Shown here piece after piece: positions 47,840 through 60,500 of a stretch of 64,000 nucleotides of DNA; position 1 is the stretch's first letter; each line of letters begins with the position of its first letter. Location of the stretch: contig NC_133336.1 in assembly GCF_042186555.1 (NCBI RefSeq), positions 192,773,937-192,837,936 on the forward strand, given 5' to 3'. The stretch is from Aquarana catesbeiana. Its lineage: Eukaryota; Chordata; Amphibia; Anura; Ranidae. The notes beneath the pieces are model-generated. The model saw only the letters and a list, made by a program, of their open reading frames with translations. It had not been told where the DNA came from and ran no database searches. The position numbers and the translations under genes are program-made.

Positions 47840-50800
47840 TAAATCTCCCAGACTCCATACCCCTTGTATGGCCAACTTGCATATAAGCCTTCAAAATGGG
47901 CACTTTTGAAGGCTTATATGCTTTCCTGCTCAGCTCCCATAGACTTTAATGGGGTTTGCCATTCGGGTTAGAACATTTCACTTGTTTGGGAGCTCTGCTG
48001 CGAACCAATCGGGGGGGGGGCCCATGTTCAGCCCATGCATATTCACGAGAGAGATCACCAGCAAAAGGAAGGTTCCTCTATATACATCTTTAGTTCAACC
48101 TTGTTTTGAGTACTGTGTTAAGTTTTGGCAGCCTCACTTACAAAAATATACTGATACGACAGAATGGGTCCAGAGATGGGCTACAAAAATAGGTGAAAGG
48201 TCTGGGGATAAAACATATCAGGAGAGACTTCAGGAACTTAATATGTACAGTCTGGAGGAAAGAAGGGAAACCTTTGAATATGTCAAGCAGGTAAATAAGG
48301 TCCAGGAGGACAGTATTTTCAATATGAAGCCAAGAACAAAAATACTTTACCAAAAGATTAGTTGATGCTTGAAAGACTTCCAGCAGAGGTAGTTGGAGTC
48401 AGTTAACAGTATGTGGATTCAAACATGCTTGGGACAAACCTAGATTTATACTCAGGTTGAACTGAATGGACTGGTATCTTTATGTAGTACTACTCCTGCA
48501 GGGGCCGCTGGTAATCGACTCTCCTATTCCTGCACTGCCAGGCAACACGCATTTTCCACTTGCAGCCAGACACAAGAAGTCAGTCCCATAACTTGTTTTT
48601 GTTGTTTTTATTAGGGGATAACAACTTTGATGGGCGTAGGGACTTATGGGATGTCCAGCAGATGATAAACAGAGCAAAACTTGGGGACAATCTTCCTCTT
48701 TCTGTACAAAAATCCAGAACTGCTTCCATCTGTACAAACTCACAGTCCTTTGAAGATTAAATTGCAAAAGTCACTTACAGAATAAGGGCCCTGGGCCCTC
48801 CTGCAGGAGTGTATCTTGCAGGAGTGTATCCCCCTCCCTCTGTGGATCTGGTCCCAGGTCCAGTACTCAGTATGTCCTACCAGCCCTCCTGGCTGCTTCA
48901 GAGATCTCTTGGGGTAGAGGATGAAGGGATGAAGCACACAGCTGTCCCTCCAGAAAGCGGGACTACATATGGCAGGCTTTCCCCTTGTAGTGTCCTAGAG
49001 TGTGCTAATGTACTCACTGCCCTTTCCATGCTCCCATTGCTCCTAGGTGGTGGTCCTAAACACCTCACTGCACCCTAAAACCAGGCCAAGCCTCCAGCCT
49101 TTGGGGGCCCCCTTAGACCTAGAGTGTCCCTCAAGCCCAATCGACAGACTTCTCAGCACTCCATCTCCATCTTCTACCCAACTCCCCTTGCCAGCATGAC
49201 TCACCCATACACAAGGGCTGGCCCAACCCCCTGCCAGGCCCACTGCCTCTGGATTGGCCAAGCTCCCCTGAATAAGCAGAAAGACCCTCCTAGCCTCCGC
49301 CCTCCAGTTTCCAGAACAATCTCTAACTTTCCAGAACCCAGAACCGGGGGGGGGGGGGGCACCAAAGACCTGCCTGTATGAGTCATCCAGCTCTGAACTC
49401 AAATAAACCCTGATCCAGATTCCATGACTCATACTTAACCATGAGCCAAACTGTTTTACCTGCTCTAACACTAGTAGCACACTAGAGGGTGCTACATTTA
49501 TTTAACCCTACCAACTATGCAACTACAAAAGTATATACTCAGATAAAAAATGGGGCAGACTTGACGGACCACTTGGTCTTTTTCCGTTGTCACTCTTTTA
49601 GGTTTCTAATGCCATGAAAACCTGCATATAAGATGAAGGGTCGGACTCATGAATTTGATACAAGCCTAGTCTTTCAGTAATTTCTTGCATGTGCCTCTGG
49701 TCTGGTTTTACCCCAGTGCAGCCAATGATTGTTGGACTGAAAAATGGAGAACGGTACTGCCCCTGCGCCCTTATGCTCCTCATTGCCACTTTGTCCCTCA
49801 AAAAGATAGAGGGTTGCAGTTGGGGCACTGCCCAAGATCGGGTTCTTTTCCTTGCAGCAGACACAGGTCCATATAGTACAGATTGAACAGGATTTGTTAT
49901 ACTTGCTAGCGAAGATTTTATTTTGCAAGTAAACACCCTCCTTTACATGTTCCAATGCCCACATGATAACTTTGTGCTGGGGCCAAGCTTAAATCACAGT
50001 TATTGTGTTTTGAAAATAACAGTCTATGTACCTGTTGAACTTTGAGACAACAGCCACCATTCACTGTATTCACAGAATTTCTACTCTTTAATGTCTCAAA
50101 GAGTACAGATTAAAATGAACGAGCCACCACGAATTACGCAAGGAATTTGGTAAACCACAGCAGTGACGATACCGTGATTGCAACGAGCAACTTAAAATCA
50201 CTTTTTTTGTAAGCCAAAAACACTACATTTAACGTATTTACTGTGCAATTGTCATTTTGTGGAAAATATTATGCAAACTAAACATTAGGAAAGATAGGCA
50301 AAATGGGTTGTTTTGGTTATGGAGGTTTCAGTATATTTTGACATCAAAAACATCATGTTTCGGATTCGTTGGTTCTTAAAAAGTATTTAAGTATTTTTAC
50401 CACCAGGAGGACAATATTTGCACGATTTAGGAAAAATTAAACACTGATATCTCCCATTAGATTTTAAATTAGTCACTCTAATGTGGTAAATCCCTCTAAC
50501 CAACCTTTGGTGCAGTAGTCATTATGGTATAGCGCCTCATCTTCTGACAACTGCTGCCAGAGAACCAAGTAGTAGCTGAGGTTTCCATTACGTTGAGTTG
50601 GTGGCTTCCAGCGGACAATCAGATGGGATGAGGAATTTGACATGATCAAAACATCCTGGGGAACAGTTGGGGCTGCAATAAAGAAGTGGCAAAATGCTAA
50701 TAATTTTAAGTCCATAAAAAGGGAAACCACCTGTAAATCTTAACTTTATACATGCATGGCAAGGCAAAAAAAAAAAAAAGATCCTATTGCATTTTACTAA

Positions 50801-53800
50801 CCTGAACTTACTAAAGTGAAATATGACCATCTGCCCATGAATTACATCACTACTAACATACAAAGCCATTCACAACTCTGCCCTGAGCTATATCAAACTT
50901 GTCTCCAAATATCACCCAAACTGTCCCCCCTCCGCTCCTCTCCAGACTTCCTGCTCTCAAGCTCCTTTGTATCCTTCCATGCTCATCTTCAGGACACCTG
51001 CAGAGCCTCTCTCATCCTCTGGAACGCTCTACCTCAATCTGTCCGGCCATCTCCTACCTTGGCAGCTGGTGGTTGTTTTTTTTGGGGGGGGGGGGGAATA
51101 CAACCACCCCCTGGGCAGTCGGCAGCAGCTGTGCCCCCCCCCCCCGCATGGCGGGGACGATTGGACATCAAAGCCCCGCACTTACCCCATCTAGGTAGGG
51201 GGCGGGCAGGCAGCAGCTTTCATCCCTCCTACTCCTGTGCATCACAACGGCTTCTACCATGCGTCTTCTCCCTCCTCCTAGGTGTCCAATAGGATCACCT
51301 GTCCTTTCAGCCAATCAGGTGACTGGTGCCCGCTTCCTGATTGGCCGGGAGGAGTATCAGTGTGAAAATAGTGAATATTCATTTGCTATTGTCACACAAC
51401 TAGGTGGGCTTGGAGCACAGTGCTTTGTCTGACAGGCCTCAATCTGTCTGGCTATCTCCTACCTTGGCTGACTTCAGGCGATCCCTGAAAACACATCTCT
51501 TCAGGGAAGCCTATGATGCCTCCAACTAATCTTTTATCCCTTCCATCAGCTCATTCCCCACTGTTGCAACCTATTGTACCACTTGCCCCAGCCTATTAGA
51601 TTGTAAGCTCTTTTGAGCAGGGCCCTCTTAGCCAGTGGCTTTTTTTTGTAGGGGGACGGGGGGGGGGGGGGGGTGTGGATGGTCTTACATCAAAGCCCAG
51701 TCTTTACCCCATCTAGGTAGCGGGCGGGCAGCGTGTTCATTTGCTATTGCCACACAACTGGGTGGGCTCGGAGCCCCCCTATTTTGAAGCCTATTAGACC
51801 CTCTAGCTCCAAAACAAAACAAAAAAAACCACCTCATTGGAATCCATGCATCCGGCACCCTGTATGTAGATTACACATGAATGGGGGGGCAGCGCCCGTG
51901 CTCCCCTAGTGGACGGGCCGCCAGTGCTCTTATATTTTATTGTAATGTAACTGTACTGTCTCCCTTTTATATTGTAAAGTGCTGCATAAACTGTTGGCAC
52001 TGTAGAAATCCTGTATAATAAGATTAGTCTTGATCATAAAATCTTAGATCCAAGTTTTTTTTTTTCATAATTGTAGCAGTGAAAAGTTTTTCGTGGTGTA
52101 TGGCTGCAGTACAGCTTTAATCTTAAGTGGTCAAAAATGCACAGGCTTTCCTATGACATAATTATATTTGCCCCTTATTTGCCATGCTTTTTTTTTTGTC
52201 TGGGAAGGATCCTAAGCCATAGAAACTGTGGCTAAGAGGTCACCTGAAGCCAAATACATACAAAAAAAAATGTGTAGAAGATGTATACTGTATTTATTGG
52301 CGTATAACACTCACTTTTTCACCATGAAAATCGGGTGCAAATAGCGTGTGTGTGTTATATGCCAATACTTCAATTTTAGCTGCCTCAAAGGGGACAGGGA
52401 GAGGGGCGGGACGAGCGCCGTCAGATTACATACAGCGAGAATCTCCTGTTTACTTGGCGGCCTCTGTAATAGGCTGCACTGATGGCAATGGTGGGGCTGC
52501 TGCATTGATGGCAATGGCGGGGCTGCTGCATTGATGGCAATGGCGGGGCTGCTGCATTGATGGCAATGGCGGGGCTGCTGCATTGATGGCAATGGCGGGG
52601 CTGCTGCATTGATGGCAATGGCGGGGCTGCTGCATTGATGGCAATGGCGGGGCTGCTGCATTGATGGCAATGGTGGGGCTGCTGCATTGATGGCAATGGT
52701 GGGGCTGCTGCATTGATGGCAATGGTGGGGCTGCTGCATTGATGGCAATGGTGGGGCTGCTGCATTGATGGCAATGGTGGGGCTGCTGCATTGATGGCAA
52801 TGGTGGGGCTGCTGCATTGATGGCAATGGTGGGGCTGCTGCATTGATGGCAATGGTGGGGCTGCTGCATTGATGTGGACTGATGGGGCTGCTGCATTGAT
52901 GTGGACTGATGGGGCTGCTGCATTGATGTGGACTGATGGGGCTCCATTGATGGCACTTGTGAAGCTGCAGATGGGCATTGATCAGGCTGCATTGATGGCA
53001 ATGGTGGGGCTGCAGATGGGCACTGACCCTTATTTTGCTTCAAAGTTCCTTATTTAAAATGTAAGTTTTTTTCATGAAACTTCCCTCTTAAAATGAAAGT
53101 GCGTGTTATACGCCTGTGCGTGTTATACGCTGATAAATACGGTATATATCAATTGAAGCCACCAAAATTTGAAAGTAAAAAGGTTTGTAAAATTGTGCAA
53201 AAGTGGCATTAAAAGCATTTTCACTGAACTATTTTCACTACTGTGTTTCGCCTGGAATAAGACCAGGTCTTCTCCGCTCTGAGCACTGCTGAGGGAAGGG
53301 CTGAGATCCCCGCTGATGTCAGCCCCGCTCTAAGCACTGCAGAGAGATGGGCTGCTGACGTCACCCAGGAGGAGGAAAGGAGAAGATCTCCGGCGGGTCA
53401 CGGGAGCACCCAGAGGCGCTGTAAATATGGTATTTTTGACAAAGTTACAAAAGGAAACACACTGGGCATTGTATAATCTTTTTACAAAATGGATTATATA
53501 TTTTTTACAAGGATTTTTACTAGGGCTTATTTTCGGGGAAACACGTTATGTTCTTTAAGAGTCAGTTACCTGCTGGCTTTGTTCTAATGTAAACCACGTC
53601 ACTCTGTGCTCCAAAATTCCTCCCTTCCTCTGCAGTGGTGAGAGAGATAGCCCGGACATAAATGGCATACTGGGTCCATGGTTTCAGGTTCATCAGTGTG
53701 ACACTTGGTTCTTGTCCATCGTTTAAAGGCAGTTCCACATCTACCACGTTCCAGCTGTTCGCTCCACAGGCATCTTGGCCCAGGTGTTCCGTTATGTTCT

Positions 53801-54473
53801 GAAAGGGACTAAAACAAAAAGCAGTGGATAGGATTTCCTTGGAATTGAATTCTACAAAATTGACGGGACTAGCTGTAATCCATTACATAGGACAATAAAA
53901 TGTGACACCAATCCACTTATGAAGGAAAGAACATTCATCAACTCTGGTCTTCAAGATCCTGCAAGGGAATATATTTGGCAATTGTGGTTATTTTTGGGCA
54001 ACATCAAAGACCTGACCTTGGGAAAAACTGTCCTACTTTGACCTCCCACATGCAGGATGTTTCCAATACATATAAATAAGATAACACCTTAAATATGAAG
54101 AATTCACTTTTTTTGTCTCCTATTGACACTAGACTATTCTAAGGATCTTTAAAGAAAAAAAAAAACAAAACACAATACTTATAACCTGCCTTGCCTTTTT
54201 TGTATGGTATAAATCATCAACTATCATCTGCTATGATAAAAATGCCAACATGAAATTAATTTTTAGACCGAGTGGATCAAGAAGGTATTTTATATATGTC
54301 TTCCTAAGTGGTATCAAATAAGAGAGATACAGGTGGTTTACCAACTTGTACTGATCTAGGACATGCTTAACTATTTACATAGAACAGAGGTCTCTAAACT
54401 TCCCAAACAAAAGGCCAATTCACGGTTTTTAAAGGCTGGATTGACACTGTTCCATGTGCATGTAGCAAGCATG

Positions 54474-54533
<60 letters not shown>

Positions 54534-57500
54534 TAGGTGTGAATAGGCCTATGAAGTTTTCCTTTGTCTTTCTCAGTAAACAGCAGCACCTGGATGGAAA
54601 CCACCTACATAGGAAAGAATAGGCTTTCCACTTAATGCATTTTCTTGCTGCAAATTGCAAGCTTTGCTGTATCAAAATGACAACATTAAATGGGCCTAAG
54701 ACTTTAGAAGTGCTAGACTATGGCCACTGGAAACAGAAAATTAACTGGTATCGATGGTCAGTAGAAGTAAATAATGCTTCATGCTTTCTGTTCAGTGGGC
54801 GGAGGAATATTGATCCATCGTTGGCGCCCGTGGAAGGCATGGCGATCCATCGTTGGCGCCCGTGGAAGGCATGGCGATCCATCGTTGGCGCCCGTGGAAG
54901 GCATGGCGATCCATCGTTGGCGCCCGTGGAAGGCATGGCGATCCATCGTTGGCGCCCGTGGAAGGCATGGCGATCCATCGTTGGCGCCCGTGGAAGGCAT
55001 GGCGATCCATCGTTGGCGCCCGTGGAAGGCATGGCGATCCATCGTTGGCGCCCGTGGAAGGCATGGCGATCCATCGTTGGCGCCCGTGGAAGGCATGGCG
55101 ATCCATCGTTGGCGCCCGTGGAAGGCATGGCGATCCATCGTTGGCGCCCGTGGAAGGCATGGCGATCCATCGTTGGCGCCCGTGGAAGGCATGGCGATCC
55201 ATCGTTGGCACCCGTGGAAGGCATGGCGATCCATCGTTGGCACCCGTGGAAGGCATGGCGATCCATCGTTGGCACCCGTGGAAGGCATGGCGATCCATCA
55301 TTGGCACCCGTGGAATTCATGGTGTCCTATTCTTGGTGTCAGTAGGAAGAATTGTGCCCCAGTGTTGGTGTCAATGCAACAAAATGTGCACAACTTATTT
55401 TTCATCATTTGTGTCAGTAGAAAGACGAGGGCAGAATAAAACAGGAAGCAAAATGGTTCACATCAGGCCCACAGGCCTCACTGCGTGGATCACCAACAGG
55501 GATGATTTACACTCACCGAACACTTTATTAGGTACACCTGTTCAATTGCTTGGTAACACAAATTGCTAATCAGCCAATCCCATGGCAGCAACTCAAAGCA
55601 TTTCTGCATCTAGAAGAGGTGAAGACAACTAGCTGAAGTTCAAACTGAGCATCAGAATGGGAAAGAAAGGGGATTTAAGCGACTTTGAACGTGGCATGGT
55701 TGTAGGTGCCAGATGGGCTTGTCTGAGCATTTCATAAACTGCTGATCTACTGGGATTTTCACAAACAACTATCGCTCGGGTTTACAGCGAATAGTCTGAA
55801 AAAGAGAAAATATCCAGCGAGCAGCAGTTGTGTGGACAAAAATGACTTATTAATGTCAGAGGAGAATGGGCAGACTGATTCAAGATAATAGAAAGGCAAC
55901 AGTAACTCACATAACCACTCATTACAACCAAGGTATGCAGAATACCATCTCTGAACGCACAGCACATCAACATCGAACCTTGAAGCAGATGGGCTCACCA
56001 AAATTGTACAAAGGAGGATTGGAAAAACGTTGACCGGTCTAATGAGTCTTTATTTCAGCTACGACACTCAGATGGAAGGGTCAGAATTTGAAGTAAGCAT
56101 GAAAGCATGGATCTATCTGAAGTCAAAAGGGGGCCCAACCCCCTAGCAAGGTACTAGCAAGGTGTACCTATTAAAGTGGCCAGCGAGTGTATGTTTGAGA
56201 AACTGCCATTATTATGCAGTGGTCCCATGAAATTGTTCAAAGTTGTTGGAAAATGGGATTTTTTTCATCATGCTTACCTGTAAAATCCTTTTCTTTGAGT
56301 AGATCACGGGGCACAGAGTGAGGCTAATATTCATTACCTACTGGGTTATACTTAATCTCCTGGTGAATGGACACTGGTAGAATGAGCTCTCACCCTAAAA
56401 GGGAGGAGCCCTACATTTCAGACCATAGGCCTGAATGACCAACTGTCGGACCCAATAGCCAATGGAAGCTTTGGCTGCCCCTTCTTGGGTCCTTCTGGTA
56501 AAACAAAAAAGGAGTCTGATCCTTGGATCTTCGGAGATTTAGACAAAGCAAATCTGACTGCTTGCACTACATCCAAGGAGTGCAGTCGTTTCTCTTCTGC
56601 TGAACAAGGCAGAGAGAAAAAAAAGAAGGCAGCAAAACAATGTCCCGATTCAATGAAAGGCCAACAACCACCTTAGGCAAGAAGGATGGAACAGGTCTTA
56701 ACATGACCCTGTCGTGGTGAAGGATCAAATATGGTTCCCTGCACGAAAGGGTCGCCAGCTCCGACACCCTTCTAGCTGAGGTGATGGCCATTGGGTAGAC
56801 TAGCGTGCGTGACTGCAAGACTAATGGAATTTCCTCGATAGGCTCAAATGGTTGTTTCTCTAACACATAGACAGTGCCAGGTTTAAGTCCCAAGGACACA
56901 TAGGTGAATGGGAGGCCAAGGGCCTTTGGAAGAATACTGACAAGGCCAAAATCTGACCCCCGATTGTACTCAAAGCTCCGATTTCCACTGTAGAAAACAA
57001 AGAATTCTCCCAATCACGTATTTCCGAGGATGCCATTTTCTGGCTTCACACCAAGCAATACAAGTCTTCCAGACCTTATAATAGATCTTCTGAGTGACTG
57101 TTTTTCTGGCATTCACTAGGGTAGACACCACCGGTCCCGAGATGCCACAATCCTTTAACACCCTGGCTTCAATAGCCATGCCATCAAATTTAGAGACTGT
57201 AAATTGGGGTGGAATATAGGACCTTGAGACAGTAGATCAGGGTGGTGCTGAAGCATCCATGGCCCATCTATTGCCAATCTCATGATCCCTGGGAACCAGG
57301 GCCTTCTGGGCCAGGCTGGTGCCACCAGGATGACTGGAACCCCCCCTCTTTGAATCCTGCGCAACAAATGTGGAAGGAGAGGGATCGGGGAAAGCATAAA
57401 CCAGGGAGAACTGGTTAGATGGAACTACTAGAGCATCTGCTCCGATTGTCAGGGGATCCCTTGTTTGGGAGACAAACTGCTGTAGCTTGTTGTTGAACCT

Positions 57501-60500
57501 GGATGTCAATAGATCTACCTCTGGCCATCCCCAATGCTGGCAGATTTCCCAAAACACGTTCGGGTGTAGGGACCGTTCCCCCGGGCAGATCTGCTAACGG
57601 CTGAGATAATCTACCTTCCAGTTCTCTACTCCCCTGATATGGACCGCTGATAAAACCAACACATGTCACTCTGCCCAGGTTAATATGTGGTTCACCTCCT
57701 CTTGAGTTGAACAGCTCCTGGTACCACCCTGGTGGTTGAAACAGGCCACTGCAGTGGCATTGTCGGACTGAACCCTCATGGGGCAGTCCTGAAGCTCCAC
57801 CGTCCAGGACCGTAGGGCCAGACGTACCGCCCTAAACTCCAAGATGTTGATGGCAGGCTCTGCTCTGCCCTTGACCATCTTCCCCTGAGCTGTGAGCCCC
57901 TCTAGGGTCGCTCCCCAGCCTCAGAGACTGGCGTCTGGTCAGTACTCTCCAAGACACCAGGAGGAAGGATCTTCCCTTTGCAGGTTCCGATCCTGCAACT
58001 ACCAGATTAGGCTTAAGCGTGCCTGGGGAGATAAGGAGATGGGGTAATCCAGGGCTTGTGCTCTCCTGTTCCAAGCCGATAAGAGGTCTTGTTGTATAGG
58101 CCTGGAATGGAATTGAGCATAGGGAACTGCCTTGAAGGAGGACACCATCCTTCCCAGAGGACTCATACAGAGCAAAATGGAGGGTTGCCTGGTGCCCCTT
58201 ACCTGACCCTTCAGGGCACAGATCTTTACAGGTGGCAGAAATACCTTTGCCTGGACTGTATACAGGATCAGACCTAGATACTTGAGACACTGAGCTAGTC
58301 TCAAGGCTGACTCTTCGGTATTTATGACCCAGCCCAGGTTTTCTAAATGCCGCACTGTGCAGATGACACTGTGTTCCAGGGCCTGTAGTGAGTAATCTCT
58401 GAGCAAGAGGTCATTCAAGTATCTGAGCACCAAGATCCCCTGGGCCCTTAAAAGACCCAATAAAGGTGCTAGGATCTTTGTAAACACCCAAGGTGATGTG
58501 GCAAGCCCAAAGGGCAGTGCCACAAACTGGAAAAGTTCCTCTACTGCAAATTGCAGGAACCTCTGATGAGGCTGAAAATAGCTATGTGTAAATACAATTC
58601 CTTGATATCAATGTAGACAAAGAAGTCTCCCATCTCCAGCGAGGCTACTACCGAGTGGACGGACTCCATCCTGAAGGATTGGATTAAACAGATGTTGGTT
58701 CAGGGATCTTAGGTCCAAGATTGGCCTTATGTCCCCATTTGGTTTTAGAACCGTGATCAGGTTCCACCGCGGTACACTGTTGAGGTGACACACTCGTCCT
58801 GCACCACTGTTCTCCAAATGCCTGCAAATTGGAGCAGCCTTCCCCCCCACCCAATAGTGTGGAGTTGTCTCCTTCAAAAGGAGGGCTCGGTGCCAGGTTT
58901 AGAAGAGTTCTGGACCCAGGATTTTTTCTGGCCCTGGGGCTTGCCCCTGGCTCTAACTTCCCGTTGGCGGTGGAACTGCCTTGTCGCTGAAATCCCTAAG
59001 GTTTTAAACAAGGGGCACCTGGTCCTTTTCTTTCAAGGAAGTTAAGAACTCTTTCCGCCAAAATCTTTTGGATGTACTTGTCCAGTTCATCACCAAACAA
59101 ACATTCCTCATTGAAGGTGAACCCTGCCAATAACTTCTTAAAGGGAAGCTCAGCTGACCTGATCTTAAGCCACACATGTCTGTCTGAGCATGTGTACAGA
59201 CAGGAGAGCCAGACGAGAGAGACCTGCTGTGTAGAATCCTTTAAAAAGGCATCTACAGCAAAACACAGGGCTCAAGGAATATCTGCTCTATTTTCAGCAA
59301 GATCATTCTCCTGGTTAGGCCTATCAGGCCATATGACTTGATCCTTTAAGGACTGGCAGACTCCAATTGCTGCGACAGCTGGCTGAATAGCTGAACTGGC
59401 CAAAGAAAAGGAAGCCTTTAATAAGGACTCCAGTTTCTTGTCAACAGGGTCTTTCAAGCCCTGTGCGCTATCCACTGGACAATTAAGTTCTTGTTTAAGG
59501 AAGAGACTGCCACATCTACGGCTGGCATGCTCCATTTCTTAAACTTTTCCTCCATGGGATATAAAAGGGAAACCTCTTAGGAGGAACAAAAATCCTGTCA
59601 GGATGTTCCCAATCAGCATACACCGCCTGTTCCAACAGTGGGTGCAAGGGGAAAGCCTGTGCAGCCTGAGAAGGCTCAGGGACCCCAAAGAGGACAAGGT
59701 AGGCTCAGAAACCTCTGCAGGAGGTAACAAAGGCAGAACGCACTACCTCGGTAAGAGTCTGGATCAAAAGTCTATGCAACTGAGTGGCTGATACAAACTG
59801 GACATTTTCTGGCCCAGATTCCTCAGAAGCAGACTCATCTGCCAGGCCATACTCCTAAGTCCTTAGCATCTAGCTCTTCCCCCTTCCTCAACCCATTCCT
59901 GCTCCAAATTAGGAGGCTCAGGGAAGGGGGATCTGTCAGGCTTCCTGCCACCCTGCGGGGTGGAGGCCATCATGCCAGCAATCCTGTGCTCTATCCCTGC
60001 TAGGGCTGAGGACAGTTCATCCCTGGTGATAAAGGCACAAGCAGCAGTGTTGACTATGCACAATACCAGACAGGCGCAGCGGCTCAGATTGCCCAGAAGC
60101 CTCTGGTCTCTCAAGGGATACAACACTAGGGTTTCAACTAGGCTCCTCAGGAGCTACTGGACGACATAGATGTGCCCTTTCCTGTAGTGTTAGCCCCGCT
60201 CCTCTTGAAGACATTGCAAGCTACAAAAACGGGAGTACCTTGGTTTAGCATTTTACCCCAGAAGGGAGACCCTTTAATAGGGCTCACCAAGCCCCTATGC
60301 AACAATCCTGCTAAGCGCTTTAGCTTGCCAACCAAACACCTGGTGACTCACGTGACCTGGGTAAAGAGGGATAACCTGTTGAAAGTGAAAAGGTTTTCAA
60401 AGCCTGCTCTGTGTCCCACAGCTCTCTGCTGAAAGCGCGCGCATGTCAGCCACACTCCAGCTTAAATAAGATGGCTGTGCGCCAGGACGCTCTGCTCCTG

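Larger units (their letters stand above)
54385..55500. mobile_element. hAT-like repeat expanded by CA and 32-bp tandem repeats
   Basis: Starts cagaggtctctaaacttccc, similar to 15058 and 29830 starts. Internal wording (ttggtgtcagtaggaagaat) matches the 15180-15370 interior. Contains a CA microsatellite (54478-54530) and the 32-bp array (54812-55323). The right terminus is not clear, so the end is approximate. Confidence 0.55.

Noticed and set aside
50816..51292. 158-codon plus-strand open frame
   Set aside because: Covers the 3' end of a non-LTR element plus a GC-rich insert; composition reflects repeat sequence.
52311..53043. Minus-strand open frames with PSMQQPHHCHQCSS-type repeats
   Set aside because: Three-frame-open 26-bp minisatellite in a TIR element.
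54635..55569. Six open frames of 170-240 codons on both strands
   Set aside because: All arise from the stop-free 32-bp tandem unit; mutually overlapping and intronic.
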